A DNA stretch of 56,249 bases, from assembly GCF_014698335.1 (NCBI RefSeq), contig NZ_JACJSV010000026.1:1-56249 (forward strand), read 5' to 3'. Source of the DNA: Microcystis viridis FACHB-1342. GTDB taxonomy: Bacteria > Cyanobacteriota > Cyanobacteriia > Cyanobacteriales > Microcystaceae. The position numbers and the translations under genes were made by a program. Positions 34,999-44,337 of this stretch are shown piece by piece (the stretch's first letter is position 1; each line of letters starts with the position of its first letter). Below the pieces are notes generated by a model. It was given only the letters and a program-made list of their open reading frames with translations. It ran no database searches and was not told the origin of the DNA.

Positions 34999-35718
34999 AT
35001 GTTAGACTCGCTCCTTGATTCATCTCTAACCCTTAGTCTAAAAACCCCGTTAATTCTGTTGGTTCTCATTGCCCTAGAAGCGGTATTATCAGCAGATAAC
35101 GCCATTGCTCTCGCTTCCATAGCACAGGGATTAGGAGATCATCAGCGTCAACGTCAGGCCTTGAATATTGGCTTAGTTTTCGCCTATATTCTCCGTATGG
35201 TCTTGATTCTTACTGCCACCTGGGTGGTCAAATACTGGCAGTTTGAACTTTTGGGAGCAGTATATTTGCTCTGGTTAGTCTTTAATTACTTTGCCTCCCC
35301 TGAAGACAAGGATCACACCCATCATAGTCTCAAGTTTCAATCTCTCTGGCAAGCTATCCCCCTAATTGCCGTTACTGATTTAGCTTTTTCCCTCGATAGT
35401 GTTACCACCTCCATCGCCGTGGCCGATGATACTTGGTTGATCCTGCTTGGTGGTACGATCGGAGTAGTTACCCTGCGCTTTATGGCGGGTTTATTTATTC
35501 GCTGGTTAGAGGAATACACCCACCTAGAAGATGCTGGTTTTGTCACCGTCGGTTTGGTGGGTTTAAGATTGCTGTTGCGGGTGATTAGTCCCGATTTTGT
35601 GCCGCCGGAATGGATTATGATTAGTTTAATTGCTATCCTCTTTGCTTGGGGTTTCTCAAAACGCAACGATCGAGAACCAATAGAGAGTGATCCCATCCAA
35701 TCTGATGAATTGCCATAA
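34999..35718 (+). CDS. TerC family membrane protein
   Basis: 239 residues with about seven membrane helices. The TerC signature acidic motifs are present: LEAVLSADNAIALASIA in the first helix and DLAFSLDSVTTSIAVADD in the fourth. A histidine-rich loop (KDHTHHSLK) lies between them on the presumed cytoplasmic side. TerC proteins are linked to tellurite resistance in bacteria, manganese export in some species, and thylakoid assembly in plants; the role here is open. The C-terminus is polar and acidic. Confidence 0.9.
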   Translation: MLDSLLDSSLTLSLKTPLILLVLIALEAVLSADNAIALASIAQGLGDHQRQRQALNIGLVFAYILRMVLILTATWVVKYWQFELLGAVYLLWLVFNYFASPEDKDHTHHSLKFQSLWQAIPLIAVTDLAFSLDSVTTSIAVADDTWLILLGGTIGVVTLRFMAGLFIRWLEEYTHLEDAGFVTVGLVGLRLLLRVISPDFVPPEWIMISLIAILFAWGFSKRNDREPIESDPIQSDELP

Positions 35719-35764
35719 AATAATCATCAGGAGTCAGTAATCAGTGATCGGATTTGAGTTTTCA

Positions 35765-35800
35765 GTTCACTGTTCACTGTTTACTGTTTACTGTTCACTG
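35765..35800. repeat. TTCACTG/TTTACTG heptamer array
   Basis: Five heptamers alternating TTCACTG and TTTACTG in the short spacer between the TerC-family gene and the DCC gene. Confidence 0.88.
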
Positions 35801-35822
35801 AAAAGAGAATCCCTAGAAGATC

Positions 35823-36305
35823 ATGTCATCTTTACCGACTCAATCTGCTGATACCTTAGAAAATTCTACTCGATCGCCCTCTTGGAAAATTAAACTCCTC
35901 TACGATGGAGAATGTCCCCTCTGCTTGCGGGAGGTTAATTTTCTGCAAAAACAGGATGCTGGGAGAGGATTAGTTGCTTTTGTCGATATTGCCGCCGAAA
36001 ACTATAATCCGGAGGAAAATGGCGGTATTTCCTTCGCGGCAGCCATGGGACGAATCCACGCCGTACTAGCTGATGGTACTATTATCCAAAATGTGGAAGT
36101 GTTTCGCCAAGTCTATGATATTTTGGGCATTGGTTGGATTTATGCCGCTACCAAATGGCCGGTTATCGGGTTTCTAGTGGATATTATCTATGAAATTTGG
36201 GCTTCTTGGCGATTAACCTTAACCGGAAGACCGAATTTAAAAACAATCTTAGCAGAACGTCAAAAACGTCTGGAATGCAACTCATCAAATCGTTGTTCTC
36301 AGTGA
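35823..36305 (+). CDS. DCC-family thiol-disulfide protein (DUF393)
   Basis: 160 residues. After a polar N-terminal ~20 residues comes the DCC hallmark LLYDGECPLCLREVNFLQ with a CPLC redox pair in a thioredoxin-like fold. The conserved middle MGRIHAVLADGTIIQNVEVF and the hydrophobic WPVIGFLVDIIYEIWA follow. The C-terminus contains two more cysteines (LECNSSNRC). Family members are predicted oxidoreductases of unknown partner. It is the last native-looking gene before the GC-rich block. Confidence 0.9.
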   Translation: MSSLPTQSADTLENSTRSPSWKIKLLYDGECPLCLREVNFLQKQDAGRGLVAFVDIAAENYNPEENGGISFAAAMGRIHAVLADGTIIQNVEVFRQVYDILGIGWIYAATKWPVIGFLVDIIYEIWASWRLTLTGRPNLKTILAERQKRLECNSSNRCSQ

Positions 36306-36359
36306 GTTAAAATCTCCTAACCCTACACCCCACTCAGAATTACCCCTTGGGATGGGATA

Positions 36360-36446
36360 CTAAATCCGTTGAGTATAGGCTACTTATAAGGACAGTCAAA
36401 AGGCAAAAGGAGAAATAAATAATCAGTTTTTAATAACCAGATTTAA
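36360..36446 (+). mobile_element. 87-bp MITE-like direct repeat, left copy
   Basis: Starts CTAAATCCGTTGAGTATAGG and ends AATAACCAGATTTAA; the ends are imperfect inverted repeats (CTAAATCC against GATTTAA). It shares CTAAATCCGTTGAGTATAGG and AATAAATAATCAGTTTTTAA with the copy at 45579-45672 in the same orientation. No ORF. It lies immediately outside the first gene of the GC-richer block. Confidence 0.78.
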
Positions 36447-36479
36447 TGTGATAATTCTGCCTAGTAAATAAATGGTACT

Positions 36480-37172
36480 TTATTTTCTTGCCAGTCCCTG
36501 ACTGCGACCGATGATCGCCCAGAGATAACTAATTGCTAAGGCCAAAAACGTGAGGGGAATACTTTCTTTGACGATAAAAATCCCTAAACCGATCAGCACA
36601 CAGGGAACAAAGGTACTTCCCTGACTGGTTAAGATAGTGGCGATGGTCGGCACACTGGTCAACCCGTAGGCGAACGCACACCAAACCCCCACCAGAATCA
36701 AAAACACGCTGACGATAACGATCAGACTTGTCACGGTACTACTGGCAAACAGGGGAACGTAAATACCGATATTATCGCTGCCGTTGGCGACGGTCAACGC
36801 GGCCACGCTATAGGTGCGCGGGTCAAACCAACCACCGAAGGGGGAATCTTTCGCACCCTCTAGGTCCAATTCGACATTCTCCGGCTCTTCCTCCTTCTCC
36901 TCTTCTTTGAGAAGGGAAACGATGCCGAGAATCACAGGAACGAGGCCTAGATAGCGAATCCACGGGGTAGGGATGAGAAAACACCCGAAAAACCCCGCTA
37001 AACTGGCAATAACCAGCAGACTAAAGCCGATATACTGACCGATGACGATATCGCGATGACGGAAGAGTTTCCCCGTTTGGCTGAATAGAATCGTCAGGAT
37101 CAATATATCGTCGAGGTTGGTGGCGACGAATGCCGCTACACCGGTAGATATCGCGATCACAATCTCGATCAT
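36480..37172 (-). CDS. CadD-family cation exporter
   Basis: 230 residues, about six membrane helices. The conserved entry FVATNLDDILILTILFSQ and the second half motif ALTVANGSDNIGIYVPLFA match the CadD (cadmium resistance) family, a relative of LysE-type exporters. A cytoplasmic loop is strongly acidic (EEEKEEEPENVELDLE) and may bind metal. Last gene of a same-strand series that begins at 44121. It is paralogous to the gene at 43447. Substrate is inferred to be a divalent metal. Confidence 0.85.
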   Translation of the reverse strand: MIEIVIAISTGVAAFVATNLDDILILTILFSQTGKLFRHRDIVIGQYIGFSLLVIASLAGFFGCFLIPTPWIRYLGLVPVILGIVSLLKEEEKEEEPENVELDLEGAKDSPFGGWFDPRTYSVAALTVANGSDNIGIYVPLFASSTVTSLIVIVSVFLILVGVWCAFAYGLTSVPTIATILTSQGSTFVPCVLIGLGIFIVKESIPLTFLALAISYLWAIIGRSQGLARK

Positions 37173-37308
37173 GGTTTTTTTCCTTAAGATGGCCGTCGGG
37201 TTCGTCCGTTCGTTAAACCTTGTTCGGCTTTTCCTTCAAAGGTTCTGGAACGGGAGAATTTTACTACCTATCCCGATCGAGAAACTGTATTTCCCACAAC
37301 CGATCGCC

Positions 37309-38400
37309 CTAGGCCGCTGCGGGATGGAAAAAGAAAGCGAGGGCGATCACCGCGTAGGTCGCGACGAGTAATATACCCTCTAGCCAGTTCGAGCGACCGT
37401 CGTTACTGATCGAGTTAGTCAGCCACACCGCGACGGCGACGGCGACCAATTCAAACGGATCGAAATCGAGAGCCATCGGCTGACCGAGGAAATAACCCGC
37501 AATCACGAGGACGGGTGCGACAAAAAGTGCGATTTGCAGACTCGAACCGACGGTGACAGAAACCGCCAGATCCATTTTGTCTTTTAAGGCGACCCTAACC
37601 GCGGTGGCGTGTTCGGCCGCGTTGCCGATAATTGGCAGCAGGATCACCCCCGTGAAAAGGGTCGTTAATCCTAATTTATGCGTGGCTTCCTCTAGGGTAT
37701 TAACTAATAATTCCGATTCGATCGCCACCCCGATGGTCACCAGCAGTAATATCCCCACCCACAGCCAGAGATTCGGCTTTTTTACGCTTACGGCTTCTCC
37801 TGGCTCTTCATCGAGAGCTGCGCCCCCCACCTCGTAAAGATAGGTATGGGTCTTCATCGAAAAAAGCAGACTCAGACAATACACAAAAATTAATACCGCC
37901 GCCAACGCTACCGAGAGACGCTGTAGGGCGCTCTCCTGGATTGCGGCGGAGGTGTATTGAAAGGTTGTGGGTAGGAGGATCGCCGCGACGGCGAGATTCA
38001 TCGACGAGGAATTTAAACGGGCGGTCACGGGCTGGAATTTCTGTTCTTTATAGCGTAAGCCGCCGAAAAACATCGACAAGCCCGTTACCAGCAGCAGATT
38101 CCCGATAATCGAACCGGTAATCGTCGCTTTCACCACCTCGATCAAACCTTCTTCGAGGGCGGCGTAGGCGAGAATTAATTCGGTAGCGTTGCCGAAGGTG
38201 GCGTTCAATAAACCGCCAAGATTAGGACCGACCACGACGGCGATTTCCTCGGTTGCCTTTCCCATGTAAGCGGCCAGGGGAACAATCGCTAGACAGGCAC
38301 TCAGGAAAACGATCGTCACGTCCCAACGCAGGAAATTCCCAGCGATCGAGATCGGGACAAAAACCAACAAAATAGCGAAAATCCAGTCCTTTCTATTCAT
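37309..38400 (-). CDS. cax: Ca2+/H+ antiporter, CaCA superfamily
   Basis: 363 residues with eleven or so membrane helices in two homologous halves. The diagnostic repeats are GNATELILAYAAL in the first half and GNAAEHATAVRVAL in the second. An acidic loop (AALDEEPGEAV) separates the halves, as in Cax proteins. It exchanges cytosolic Ca2+ (or Mn2+/Cd2+) for protons. It lies between cadD-like and pstB on the same strand with gaps of 70-140 bases, consistent with one transcription unit. Confidence 0.93.
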   Translation of the reverse strand: MNRKDWIFAILLVFVPISIAGNFLRWDVTIVFLSACLAIVPLAAYMGKATEEIAVVVGPNLGGLLNATFGNATELILAYAALEEGLIEVVKATITGSIIGNLLLVTGLSMFFGGLRYKEQKFQPVTARLNSSSMNLAVAAILLPTTFQYTSAAIQESALQRLSVALAAVLIFVYCLSLLFSMKTHTYLYEVGGAALDEEPGEAVSVKKPNLWLWVGILLLVTIGVAIESELLVNTLEEATHKLGLTTLFTGVILLPIIGNAAEHATAVRVALKDKMDLAVSVTVGSSLQIALFVAPVLVIAGYFLGQPMALDFDPFELVAVAVAVWLTNSISNDGRSNWLEGILLVATYAVIALAFFFHPAAA

Positions 38401-38472
38401 AGCAATGGGTGTCTCGGCATAAAACCGCGCACGGTTTTGAAAAACAGACTATCAGCCTTTTTTCCGTTTCAA

Positions 38473-39270
38473 TTACCCAAATCGCCCAGTAATATACTCC
38501 CGGGCCTCGTCGGTTTGCGGATTGCCGAACATAACTTCCGTGGGGCTGAATTCGACTAATTTTCCCCGGCGTTTCCCGGACGAATCGGTTTCGGTGTTAA
38601 AAAATGCCGTCCAGTCGGCGATCCGCGATGCCTGCTGCATATTGTGGGTGACGGTGACGATCGTGTAACTTTCCTTCAGTTGTAGGCACAATTCCTCCAC
38701 CTGACGGGTAGAGATGGGATCGAGGGCCGAACAGGGTTCATCCATCAATAAAACATCTGGCTTCATAGCGATCGCACGGGCAATACAGAGGCGCTGTTGC
38801 TGTCCCCCCGATAGTGCCGTTCCTTTTTCTTTCAGTTTGTCCTTTACTTCCTCCCAGATCGCCGCCTGCCGCAGGGAATACTCGACCAATTCGTCCAGAT
38901 TTCCCTGATAACCGTTGGTTCGGGGCGCGTAGGCGATATTCTCGTAAATGCTCTTGGGAAAAGGGTTGGGACGTTGGAAAACCATCCCCACCTGTCGCCG
39001 TAACTTGACTGCATTGACCTGCGAATCGTAAATATTCTGATTTCGGTAAAGTAGTTTTCCCTCCACCTTGGCGCCGGGGATCAGATCATTCATTCGGTTA
39101 AAGCAGCGCAAAAGGGTACTTTTCCCGCAACCGGACGGCCCGATAAAGGCGACGATTTTTCGTGCAGGAATTTTAATATGAACGTCCAGAAGAGCGAGAA
39201 ATCCATTATAAAAAACTTTCACTCCTTCCGCCTCGAAAACACTGTGATCGGCGTTAAGGTGGGTAGTCAT
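38473..39270 (-). CDS. pstB: phosphate ABC transporter ATP-binding protein
   Basis: 265 residues, full length. Walker [22 protein letters not shown]-loop [20 protein letters not shown], signature [20 protein letters not shown] and Walker [14 protein letters not shown] are all intact. The [14 protein letters not shown] segment is characteristic of PstB. It powers high-affinity phosphate uptake with PstC and PstA. Fourth of the ordered set pstS-C-A-B. A GCGATCGC octamer lies inside the gene, so the donor was probably also a cyanobacterium. Confidence 0.97.
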   Translation of the reverse strand: MTTHLNADHSVFEAEGVKVFYNGFLALLDVHIKIPARKIVAFIGPSGCGKSTLLRCFNRMNDLIPGAKVEGKLLYRNQNIYDSQVNAVKLRRQVGMVFQRPNPFPKSIYENIAYAPRTNGYQGNLDELVEYSLRQAAIWEEVKDKLKEKGTALSGGQQQRLCIARAIAMKPDVLLMDEPCSALDPISTRQVEELCLQLKESYTIVTVTHNMQQASRIADWTAFFNTETDSSGKRRGKLVEFSPTEVMFGNPQTDEAREYITGRFG

Positions 39271-39384
39271 GGTAAAAATTCTCCTGAGTATGGTTAAAGA
39301 TGTGTTTCGAGGGCAGTGGGGAGTAGAGGAGTGGGCAATTAAAAAGTTAAATAGACTTATCTAACCTCCCGCCTGCTGCCTTCC

Positions 39385-40275
39385 CTAATTCGGTGTCGAA
39401 TAGCGTTGACGTAGATAGATGGCGATGGCGTTGAGGGCGAGAATTAACAGGATCAGAACGATAATCGCGGCCGCCGCCGCATTGGCGAAACCGGGTTCGG
39501 GACGGGTGATATAGCTGAAAATTTGAATCGGTAGTGCCATAAAGCGTTGGAATAAACCAGGATCGAAAGTGAGGAAACTAACCGCACCGACGACCATTAA
39601 GGAAGCCGCGTCCCCGATCGCCCGCGACACGGAGATAATCACCCCCGTGAGAATCCCCGGCACCGCGTAGGGTAAAACATGGTGTTGGATCGTCTGCCAT
39701 TTGGTACTGCCTAGACCGTAGGAGGCTTGGCGTAGGGAATCGGGAACCGCCCGGATCGCCTCCCGCGCCGTGACGATAATCACCGGCAGCGAGAGAAGCG
39801 CAAGGGTTAACGCACCGGAAATCAGCGTCGGGCCAAAATTGAGCAGATAGTTAAAAACCGCTAATCCCAATAAACCATAGACGATCGAGGGAACCCCGGC
39901 CAGATTGCCGATATTCACCTCGATCAGTGCCGTCCACCAAGTTTTCGGGGCGTATTCCTCTAGATACAAAGCCGACCCGACCCCGATCGGCACCGCCACG
40001 AGAAGCACGATAATTCCCAGATAGAAACTACCGATGATCGCCGGACGGATACCGCCCCTTTCCGGGAAACGGGAAGGCGTTTCCGTGAGGAATCCGGGGG
40101 TTAAGAGTCGTCCGAGTCCATCGTGGGCGATATTCAACACCAACAGCGCCAGAACGAACAAACCGATCAGTAAACCGAAGAGGAAAAGATACTCGCAGAA
40201 TTTGCCGATCGCCTCCCGGCGTTCCAGATGGTCGATAAATTCAACGGTATCGGACTTAACAGAGGATTTAACCAT
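39385..40275 (-). CDS. pstA: phosphate ABC transporter permease PstA
   Basis: 296 residues, six membrane helices. The permease loop SLPVIIVTAREAIRAVPDSL to LRQASYGLGSTKWQTIQHHV is the EAA motif that docks on PstB. PSIVYGLLGLAVF and SRAIGDAASLMVVGAVSFL are PstA features. It starts six bases before the pstC stop region, so the pair is tightly linked; a 114-bp gap separates it from pstB. Confidence 0.96.
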   Translation of the reverse strand: MVKSSVKSDTVEFIDHLERREAIGKFCEYLFLFGLLIGLFVLALLVLNIAHDGLGRLLTPGFLTETPSRFPERGGIRPAIIGSFYLGIIVLLVAVPIGVGSALYLEEYAPKTWWTALIEVNIGNLAGVPSIVYGLLGLAVFNYLLNFGPTLISGALTLALLSLPVIIVTAREAIRAVPDSLRQASYGLGSTKWQTIQHHVLPYAVPGILTGVIISVSRAIGDAASLMVVGAVSFLTFDPGLFQRFMALPIQIFSYITRPEPGFANAAAAAIIVLILLILALNAIAIYLRQRYSTPN

Positions 40276-40281
40276 GGCAAA

Positions 40282-41226
40282 TCAATCGTATTTTTCTTTA
40301 AAACGGTGGGAGATCCAGTAACTGGCCAGATTCAGTGCCAACGTGATCAGAAAAAGCAGCGCGCCGACCGCGTAGAGGGTTTTAAAACTGAGACTGCCCC
40401 GGGGCGCATCTCCCCCGGAAATCTCGGCCATAAAAGCGGTCATCGTGGCGATCGACTCGAAGGGATTGAGGGTAAGCCGGGGTTGCGAGCCGGCGGCGAT
40501 CAACACCGTCATCGTTTCCCCCACCGCCCGCGACATTCCCAAAATAATCGAGGCCATGATCCCGGAGAGGGCGGCGGGGAGAACCACTTTAAAAATCGTT
40601 TCCAGCTTGGTAATTCCTAGGGCGTAGGAACCCTCGCGCAGGGAACGGGGAACCGCTCGGATCGCGTCTAAACTAATCGATCCCACCGTGGGAGTGATCA
40701 TGATCCCCATCATTAACCCGGCGCTGAGGGCGTTAAAAATCTCGACGGGGAAAAGATTCCGCAAAGTGGGCGTGACCACCAGTAGGGCGAAGTACCCGTA
40801 CACCACCGTGGGAATCCCGGCGAGAAGTTCCACCGCAGGGCGTAAAATCGCCGCTAGGTTCGGTTTTGCGTATTCGGCGAGGTAGATCGCGGAAGATAGG
40901 CCTAAAGGAACCGCGACGGACATAGCGATGGCCGTGGTTAAAAATGTCCCGTTAATTAGCGGCCAGATGCCGAAATGAGGGGTGGCGAACAGTGGAGTCC
41001 AACGGGTATCGAGAAAGAATTGGGCGAAAGATACCTCTTGAAAAAATCCCCAGGTTTCGCTAAAAATAATCGCCACGATGCCGATCGTCGTCGCCACGGA
41101 AACGAAGGCGCAAGCGAAGAGAATGACCGCGATCATCTTCTCTTGAATATCGTCGCCGGGGCGCTTGAGGAGTGAATTATCTGCCGCGAAAAAAGAATTA
41201 TCGAAAGAACTCGGGGTTAAGGTCAT
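40282..41226 (-). CDS. pstC: phosphate ABC transporter permease PstC
   Basis: 314 residues, six membrane helices. The first periplasmic loop has FFLDTRWTPLFATPHFGIWP, typical of PstC. The EAA loop reads SLDAIRAVPRSLREGSYALG, and MSRAVGETMTVLIAAGSQ follows. Only 20 bases separate it from pstS. The coding sequence is clearly GC-richer than neighbouring native genes: by hand count the 60 bases 40381-40440 contain 34 G+C. Confidence 0.96.
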   Translation of the reverse strand: MTLTPSSFDNSFFAADNSLLKRPGDDIQEKMIAVILFACAFVSVATTIGIVAIIFSETWGFFQEVSFAQFFLDTRWTPLFATPHFGIWPLINGTFLTTAIAMSVAVPLGLSSAIYLAEYAKPNLAAILRPAVELLAGIPTVVYGYFALLVVTPTLRNLFPVEIFNALSAGLMMGIMITPTVGSISLDAIRAVPRSLREGSYALGITKLETIFKVVLPAALSGIMASIILGMSRAVGETMTVLIAAGSQPRLTLNPFESIATMTAFMAEISGGDAPRGSLSFKTLYAVGALLFLITLALNLASYWISHRFKEKYD

Positions 41227-41246
41227 GGTTTAACAAAATTCCTTTT

Positions 41247-42245
41247 TTAGATAAAGTTCGTGATCGGTTCTCCCGGTTTAGCTTTGCCGAATTTCGATCC
41301 CGTTTCCCTGCGCTCGAATTTCCGCAGGGTTTTGACGTAGGCCTCATCAGGTAAAGCGACGTAACCCACCCCATCGACCCATTTCCATGAATTTTCTAAA
41401 TAGAAGCGCACGAATTTTTCCAGGGATGGATTCGTTTTTAAATTATTCTTGTTGACGTAGATAAACAGGGGACGGGAAAGGGGATTATAGACATTGCGGA
41501 GAACGTTATGGATGGGGACCGGTTTGACGCATTTTCCTTCATTATTTTCGATCGCCACCAAGTTCAATCGATCTTGGTTCTGCATATAGAAAGAGATGCC
41601 TAAATACGCAAGCGCGGATGGATTGCCGATCACCCCCTGTACGAGGGCGTTTTGATTGCGGTTCGGGGTAAAATCGGTGCGGCTATTTCTCCGTTTTCCC
41701 GTAATCGCTTGGGTGAAATAATCGAAGGTTCCCGTATCGGAAGGCGGGGCGAAAAGTAATAATCTCTCGTCGGGAAATTTGGGATTAATCTGTTTCCAAC
41801 TGGTAATCCTACCCTCCGCTTTGGTGTTCCACATTTTATCGAGTTCTTTAATCGTTAAACACTTGGCGAATTGATTTTTTTTATTGACAATCACCGCCAA
41901 TCCGTCGATCGCCATCGGTAATTCCAGAAATTCCACGCCGTTTTCCCGACATTTCTCGATCTCTTCTTTCCGGATCACCCGCGATGCCCCGGCAATGTCG
42001 AGATTTCCGGCGCAGAACTTACTAAAACCGCCCCCGGTTCCACTGGTGGCGACGCTTACCCGCGCTTCGGGATGGATTCTTTGATATTCTTCGGCAACGG
42101 CGAGGGAGAGGGCGAAACCCACCGCACCTCCGTCGATCGAGACTGGCGCTTCTTTCTCGGCCGAGTCGGCCGGGCGACCGCAACCGGCGATCAAATTACT
42201 GGCCATCAGAAGGGAGATTAGGAAAAAATAATGAGAGAATTTCAT
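41247..42245 (-). CDS. pstS: phosphate-binding lipoprotein PstS
   Basis: 332 residues. Lipoprotein signal with lipobox LIAGC (Cys22). Phosphate-contact stretches include ATSGTGGGFSKFCAGNLDIA and SDTGTFDYFTQAITGKRRNS. The PstS fold is complete to the terminal region. It captures phosphate in the periplasm and delivers it to PstC/A. First of the pst set, but preceded on the same strand by another binding protein, giving the operon two. Confidence 0.94.
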   Translation of the reverse strand: MKFSHYFFLISLLMASNLIAGCGRPADSAEKEAPVSIDGGAVGFALSLAVAEEYQRIHPEARVSVATSGTGGGFSKFCAGNLDIAGASRVIRKEEIEKCRENGVEFLELPMAIDGLAVIVNKKNQFAKCLTIKELDKMWNTKAEGRITSWKQINPKFPDERLLLFAPPSDTGTFDYFTQAITGKRRNSRTDFTPNRNQNALVQGVIGNPSALAYLGISFYMQNQDRLNLVAIENNEGKCVKPVPIHNVLRNVYNPLSRPLFIYVNKNNLKTNPSLEKFVRFYLENSWKWVDGVGYVALPDEAYVKTLRKFERRETGSKFGKAKPGEPITNFI

Positions 42246-42265
42246 AGATTAAAGCGGGAAAAATG

Positions 42266-43339
42266 TTAGGAAGCCGACTGGTTTTTAATCTGCTCGAAGA
42301 TGCCGTTATTGGCCAGAAATTCCTTTTCGATCAACGTCCAACCGCCGAGATCTTGGGCGTTGAAAAGGGTCTTGATCGGCGGAAATTGTAGTCCTTCATC
42401 CTTGGCCACGAAGGGATTGACCGAGCGATAGCCTAATTTGGCCAATTCCTGTTGTGCCGGCTCGGAATAGAGGAAATTCACAAAGGCCTCGGCCACCTCT
42501 CGCGTGCCGTGTTTATCGACATTTCTATCCACCACCGCCACGGGATTATCGATCGAGATATTGACCGGGGGGACTAAGTAATTGGTATCTGGTTGATTTC
42601 TTGCCGCTAGAATTACCTCGTTTTCGTAGGTGACTAAAACATCGCCCTTTCCCTCTTGGAAAAAGGCATTGCTGGCGTCCCGTGCGTCCCTAGCTAGGGT
42701 GGGAATCTTTTGATAGATCCGGCGGACAAAATCCCATGCCTGTTGCGGTTCGCCCCCCGTTTGCGTCACCGAACCCCAGAGGGCTAATAACTGCCAAATA
42801 GCGATCCCGGAAGTTTTCGGATCGGCGGATAGAACCGTAACGTCCTCTCTAGCCAGATCCGCCCAAGATTGAATCTTTTTCGGATTTCCCGCCCGCGTCA
42901 CGATCGCTGCAACCGAGTGACTCACCACCCCCCGCCGCGGCACCCGATCTTCCCAACCGCGATTAATCAGGCCAGCTTGAGATATCCGCATCACGTCGAG
43001 GGGAAGGGCCAGATGTACCACGTCCGCCTCTTGTTTCCCTGCGATCACGTCATCGGCCTGGGCCAGGGAACCGCCGTAACTCCGCTGGAAAATGACTTTT
43101 TGGTTATGCTCTTTCCGCCATTTCTCGACGAATTTCGGGATAATCTGGTCGTGGGCGGCTTTTGTGACCGAGAAGGAAACGAGATTCAGTTTCACCTCCG
43201 GTTTTGAGCCGATCCCCCCGCAGGAGGCGAGGGCAATACTTGCCAACAGTCCCACTAACAGGAAGGAAAGGAAGCTCCTCCCCGATAAGGAACGAAAGCG
43301 ACGAAACAGCGATCGAATTGACAACAGTGATACATTCAT
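42266..43339 (-). CDS. sulfate-binding-protein homologue (Sbp/CysP family)
   Basis: 357 residues. A long basic N-terminus leads to a signal helix and lipobox (IALASCGG). LNLVSFSVTKAAHDQIIPKF and QSYGGS-like RSYGGSLAQADDVIAGKQ are the Sbp signature; ADPKTSGIAIWQLLALWGSV and VTYENEVILAARN also fit. Sbp normally feeds CysT/CysW/CysA, none of which is here. Instead it sits 20 bases ahead of pstS, so it may serve the Pst permease or bind a related oxyanion. That is inference. Confidence 0.88.
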   Translation of the reverse strand: MNVSLLSIRSLFRRFRSLSGRSFLSFLLVGLLASIALASCGGIGSKPEVKLNLVSFSVTKAAHDQIIPKFVEKWRKEHNQKVIFQRSYGGSLAQADDVIAGKQEADVVHLALPLDVMRISQAGLINRGWEDRVPRRGVVSHSVAAIVTRAGNPKKIQSWADLAREDVTVLSADPKTSGIAIWQLLALWGSVTQTGGEPQQAWDFVRRIYQKIPTLARDARDASNAFFQEGKGDVLVTYENEVILAARNQPDTNYLVPPVNISIDNPVAVVDRNVDKHGTREVAEAFVNFLYSEPAQQELAKLGYRSVNPFVAKDEGLQFPPIKTLFNAQDLGGWTLIEKEFLANNGIFEQIKNQSAS

Positions 43340-43446
43340 CGGGATTTTCTCGATAAGGTTGATCTAAACCAACTAATTTTTTCTTCTCTCTTCCTGAATT
43401 TTGACTCCCGTGGGATCTGGAGATTGGCGTTTACGGGGGGTCTAAT

Positions 43447-44121
43447 TTACCCGATGGGAATCAACAGGCGATAGGATCCGTTATCGAGAATAATCCGTAG
43501 GCCCAACCACATCAGCACAAAAGGGAAAAGCTTACTCGCATAACGGCTGAGGACAACCGCGATCCCCGGTTGGCGGGTTAGATTATAGGAGAGAAATAAC
43601 CAAGTACAAACGATTAGATAGCAGATCGGGATGATTACGGCTAACTGCGCCACGGTACTATTGGCGAATAGGGGAATGTAGATACCGAGATTATTGCCGC
43701 CATTGGATATCGTGACCGCGGAAACTTTATAGGTTTGGCGATCGCTGAGGACTTGAGCGAGGGATAGTCTGCGGGAGGCGAATCCATGAAATTGGGCGTT
43801 TCTTTGCAAATTCACCTTGTGATCTGCGGTTTCCCTCTCGTTATCCCGATTTAACGTCAGTAAATTTCTCACACCGATGAGGATCGGCAAGATTCCGAGA
43901 AGACCGATATAAATCGGTGGGATGATTAAGCCGAGTAGAAAACCCATCAAGCTAACCGATACCAAGACCGTAAACCCGACTAGCTCGCCGACGACGACGT
44001 GAACCGGGCGAAAGGTACGATTTACCTCGCTAAAGAAGCCAGTTAGATAAATATTGTCGTCGAAGGTGGTGGCTATGCCGGTGGCCACCGCGATTTTGAC
44101 GATTTCGATCAACCAATCCAT
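43447..44121 (-). CDS. second CadD-family cation exporter
   Basis: 224 residues from ATG 44121, which has GAGGTGG five bases ahead; a GTG at 44130 is also open. Six membrane helices. The motifs GIATTFDDNIYLTGFFSE and AVTISNGGNNLGIYIPLFA parallel those of the 36480 gene (DD retained in the first, SDN changed to NNL-type in the second). The cytoplasmic loop is basic-mixed rather than acidic. Probably the promoter-proximal gene of the long minus-strand series. It brackets the pst set together with its paralogue. Confidence 0.82.
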   Translation of the reverse strand: MDWLIEIVKIAVATGIATTFDDNIYLTGFFSEVNRTFRPVHVVVGELVGFTVLVSVSLMGFLLGLIIPPIYIGLLGILPILIGVRNLLTLNRDNERETADHKVNLQRNAQFHGFASRRLSLAQVLSDRQTYKVSAVTISNGGNNLGIYIPLFANSTVAQLAVIIPICYLIVCTWLFLSYNLTRQPGIAVVLSRYASKLFPFVLMWLGLRIILDNGSYRLLIPIG

Positions 44122-44162
44122 CCATACCACCTCGATCTCTCAAATGCGGGCGCAATTTCATT

Positions 44163-44199
44163 TTGAAACTATATCATTTTCAATACATTTATAAATGTA
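44163..44199. promoter_or_regulatory. palindromic operator candidates in divergent promoter
   Basis: TACATTTATAAATGTA (44184-44199) is a perfect 16-bp palindrome. TTGAAA (44163-44168) and TTTCAA (44178-44183) form a second inverted repeat adjoining it. Both lie in the 216-bp spacer between the divergent cadD-like and SsuA-like genes. The AT-rich dyad resembles ArsR/SmtB- or Fur-family metal-regulator sites, but the regulator is not in the window. Confidence 0.6.
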
Positions 44200-44337
44200 C
44201 TTTGTTACACAATCGAGGAGTCGTGGATTTTTATAGTATGTAGATAAAACTAATGGAACCTCTCCCGATCAAGTTGGGAAACCCTTCCCTCTTGTCCCCT
44301 TTCCCGATCATAAATCTTGTTTTCTGCGAGAAATCCC

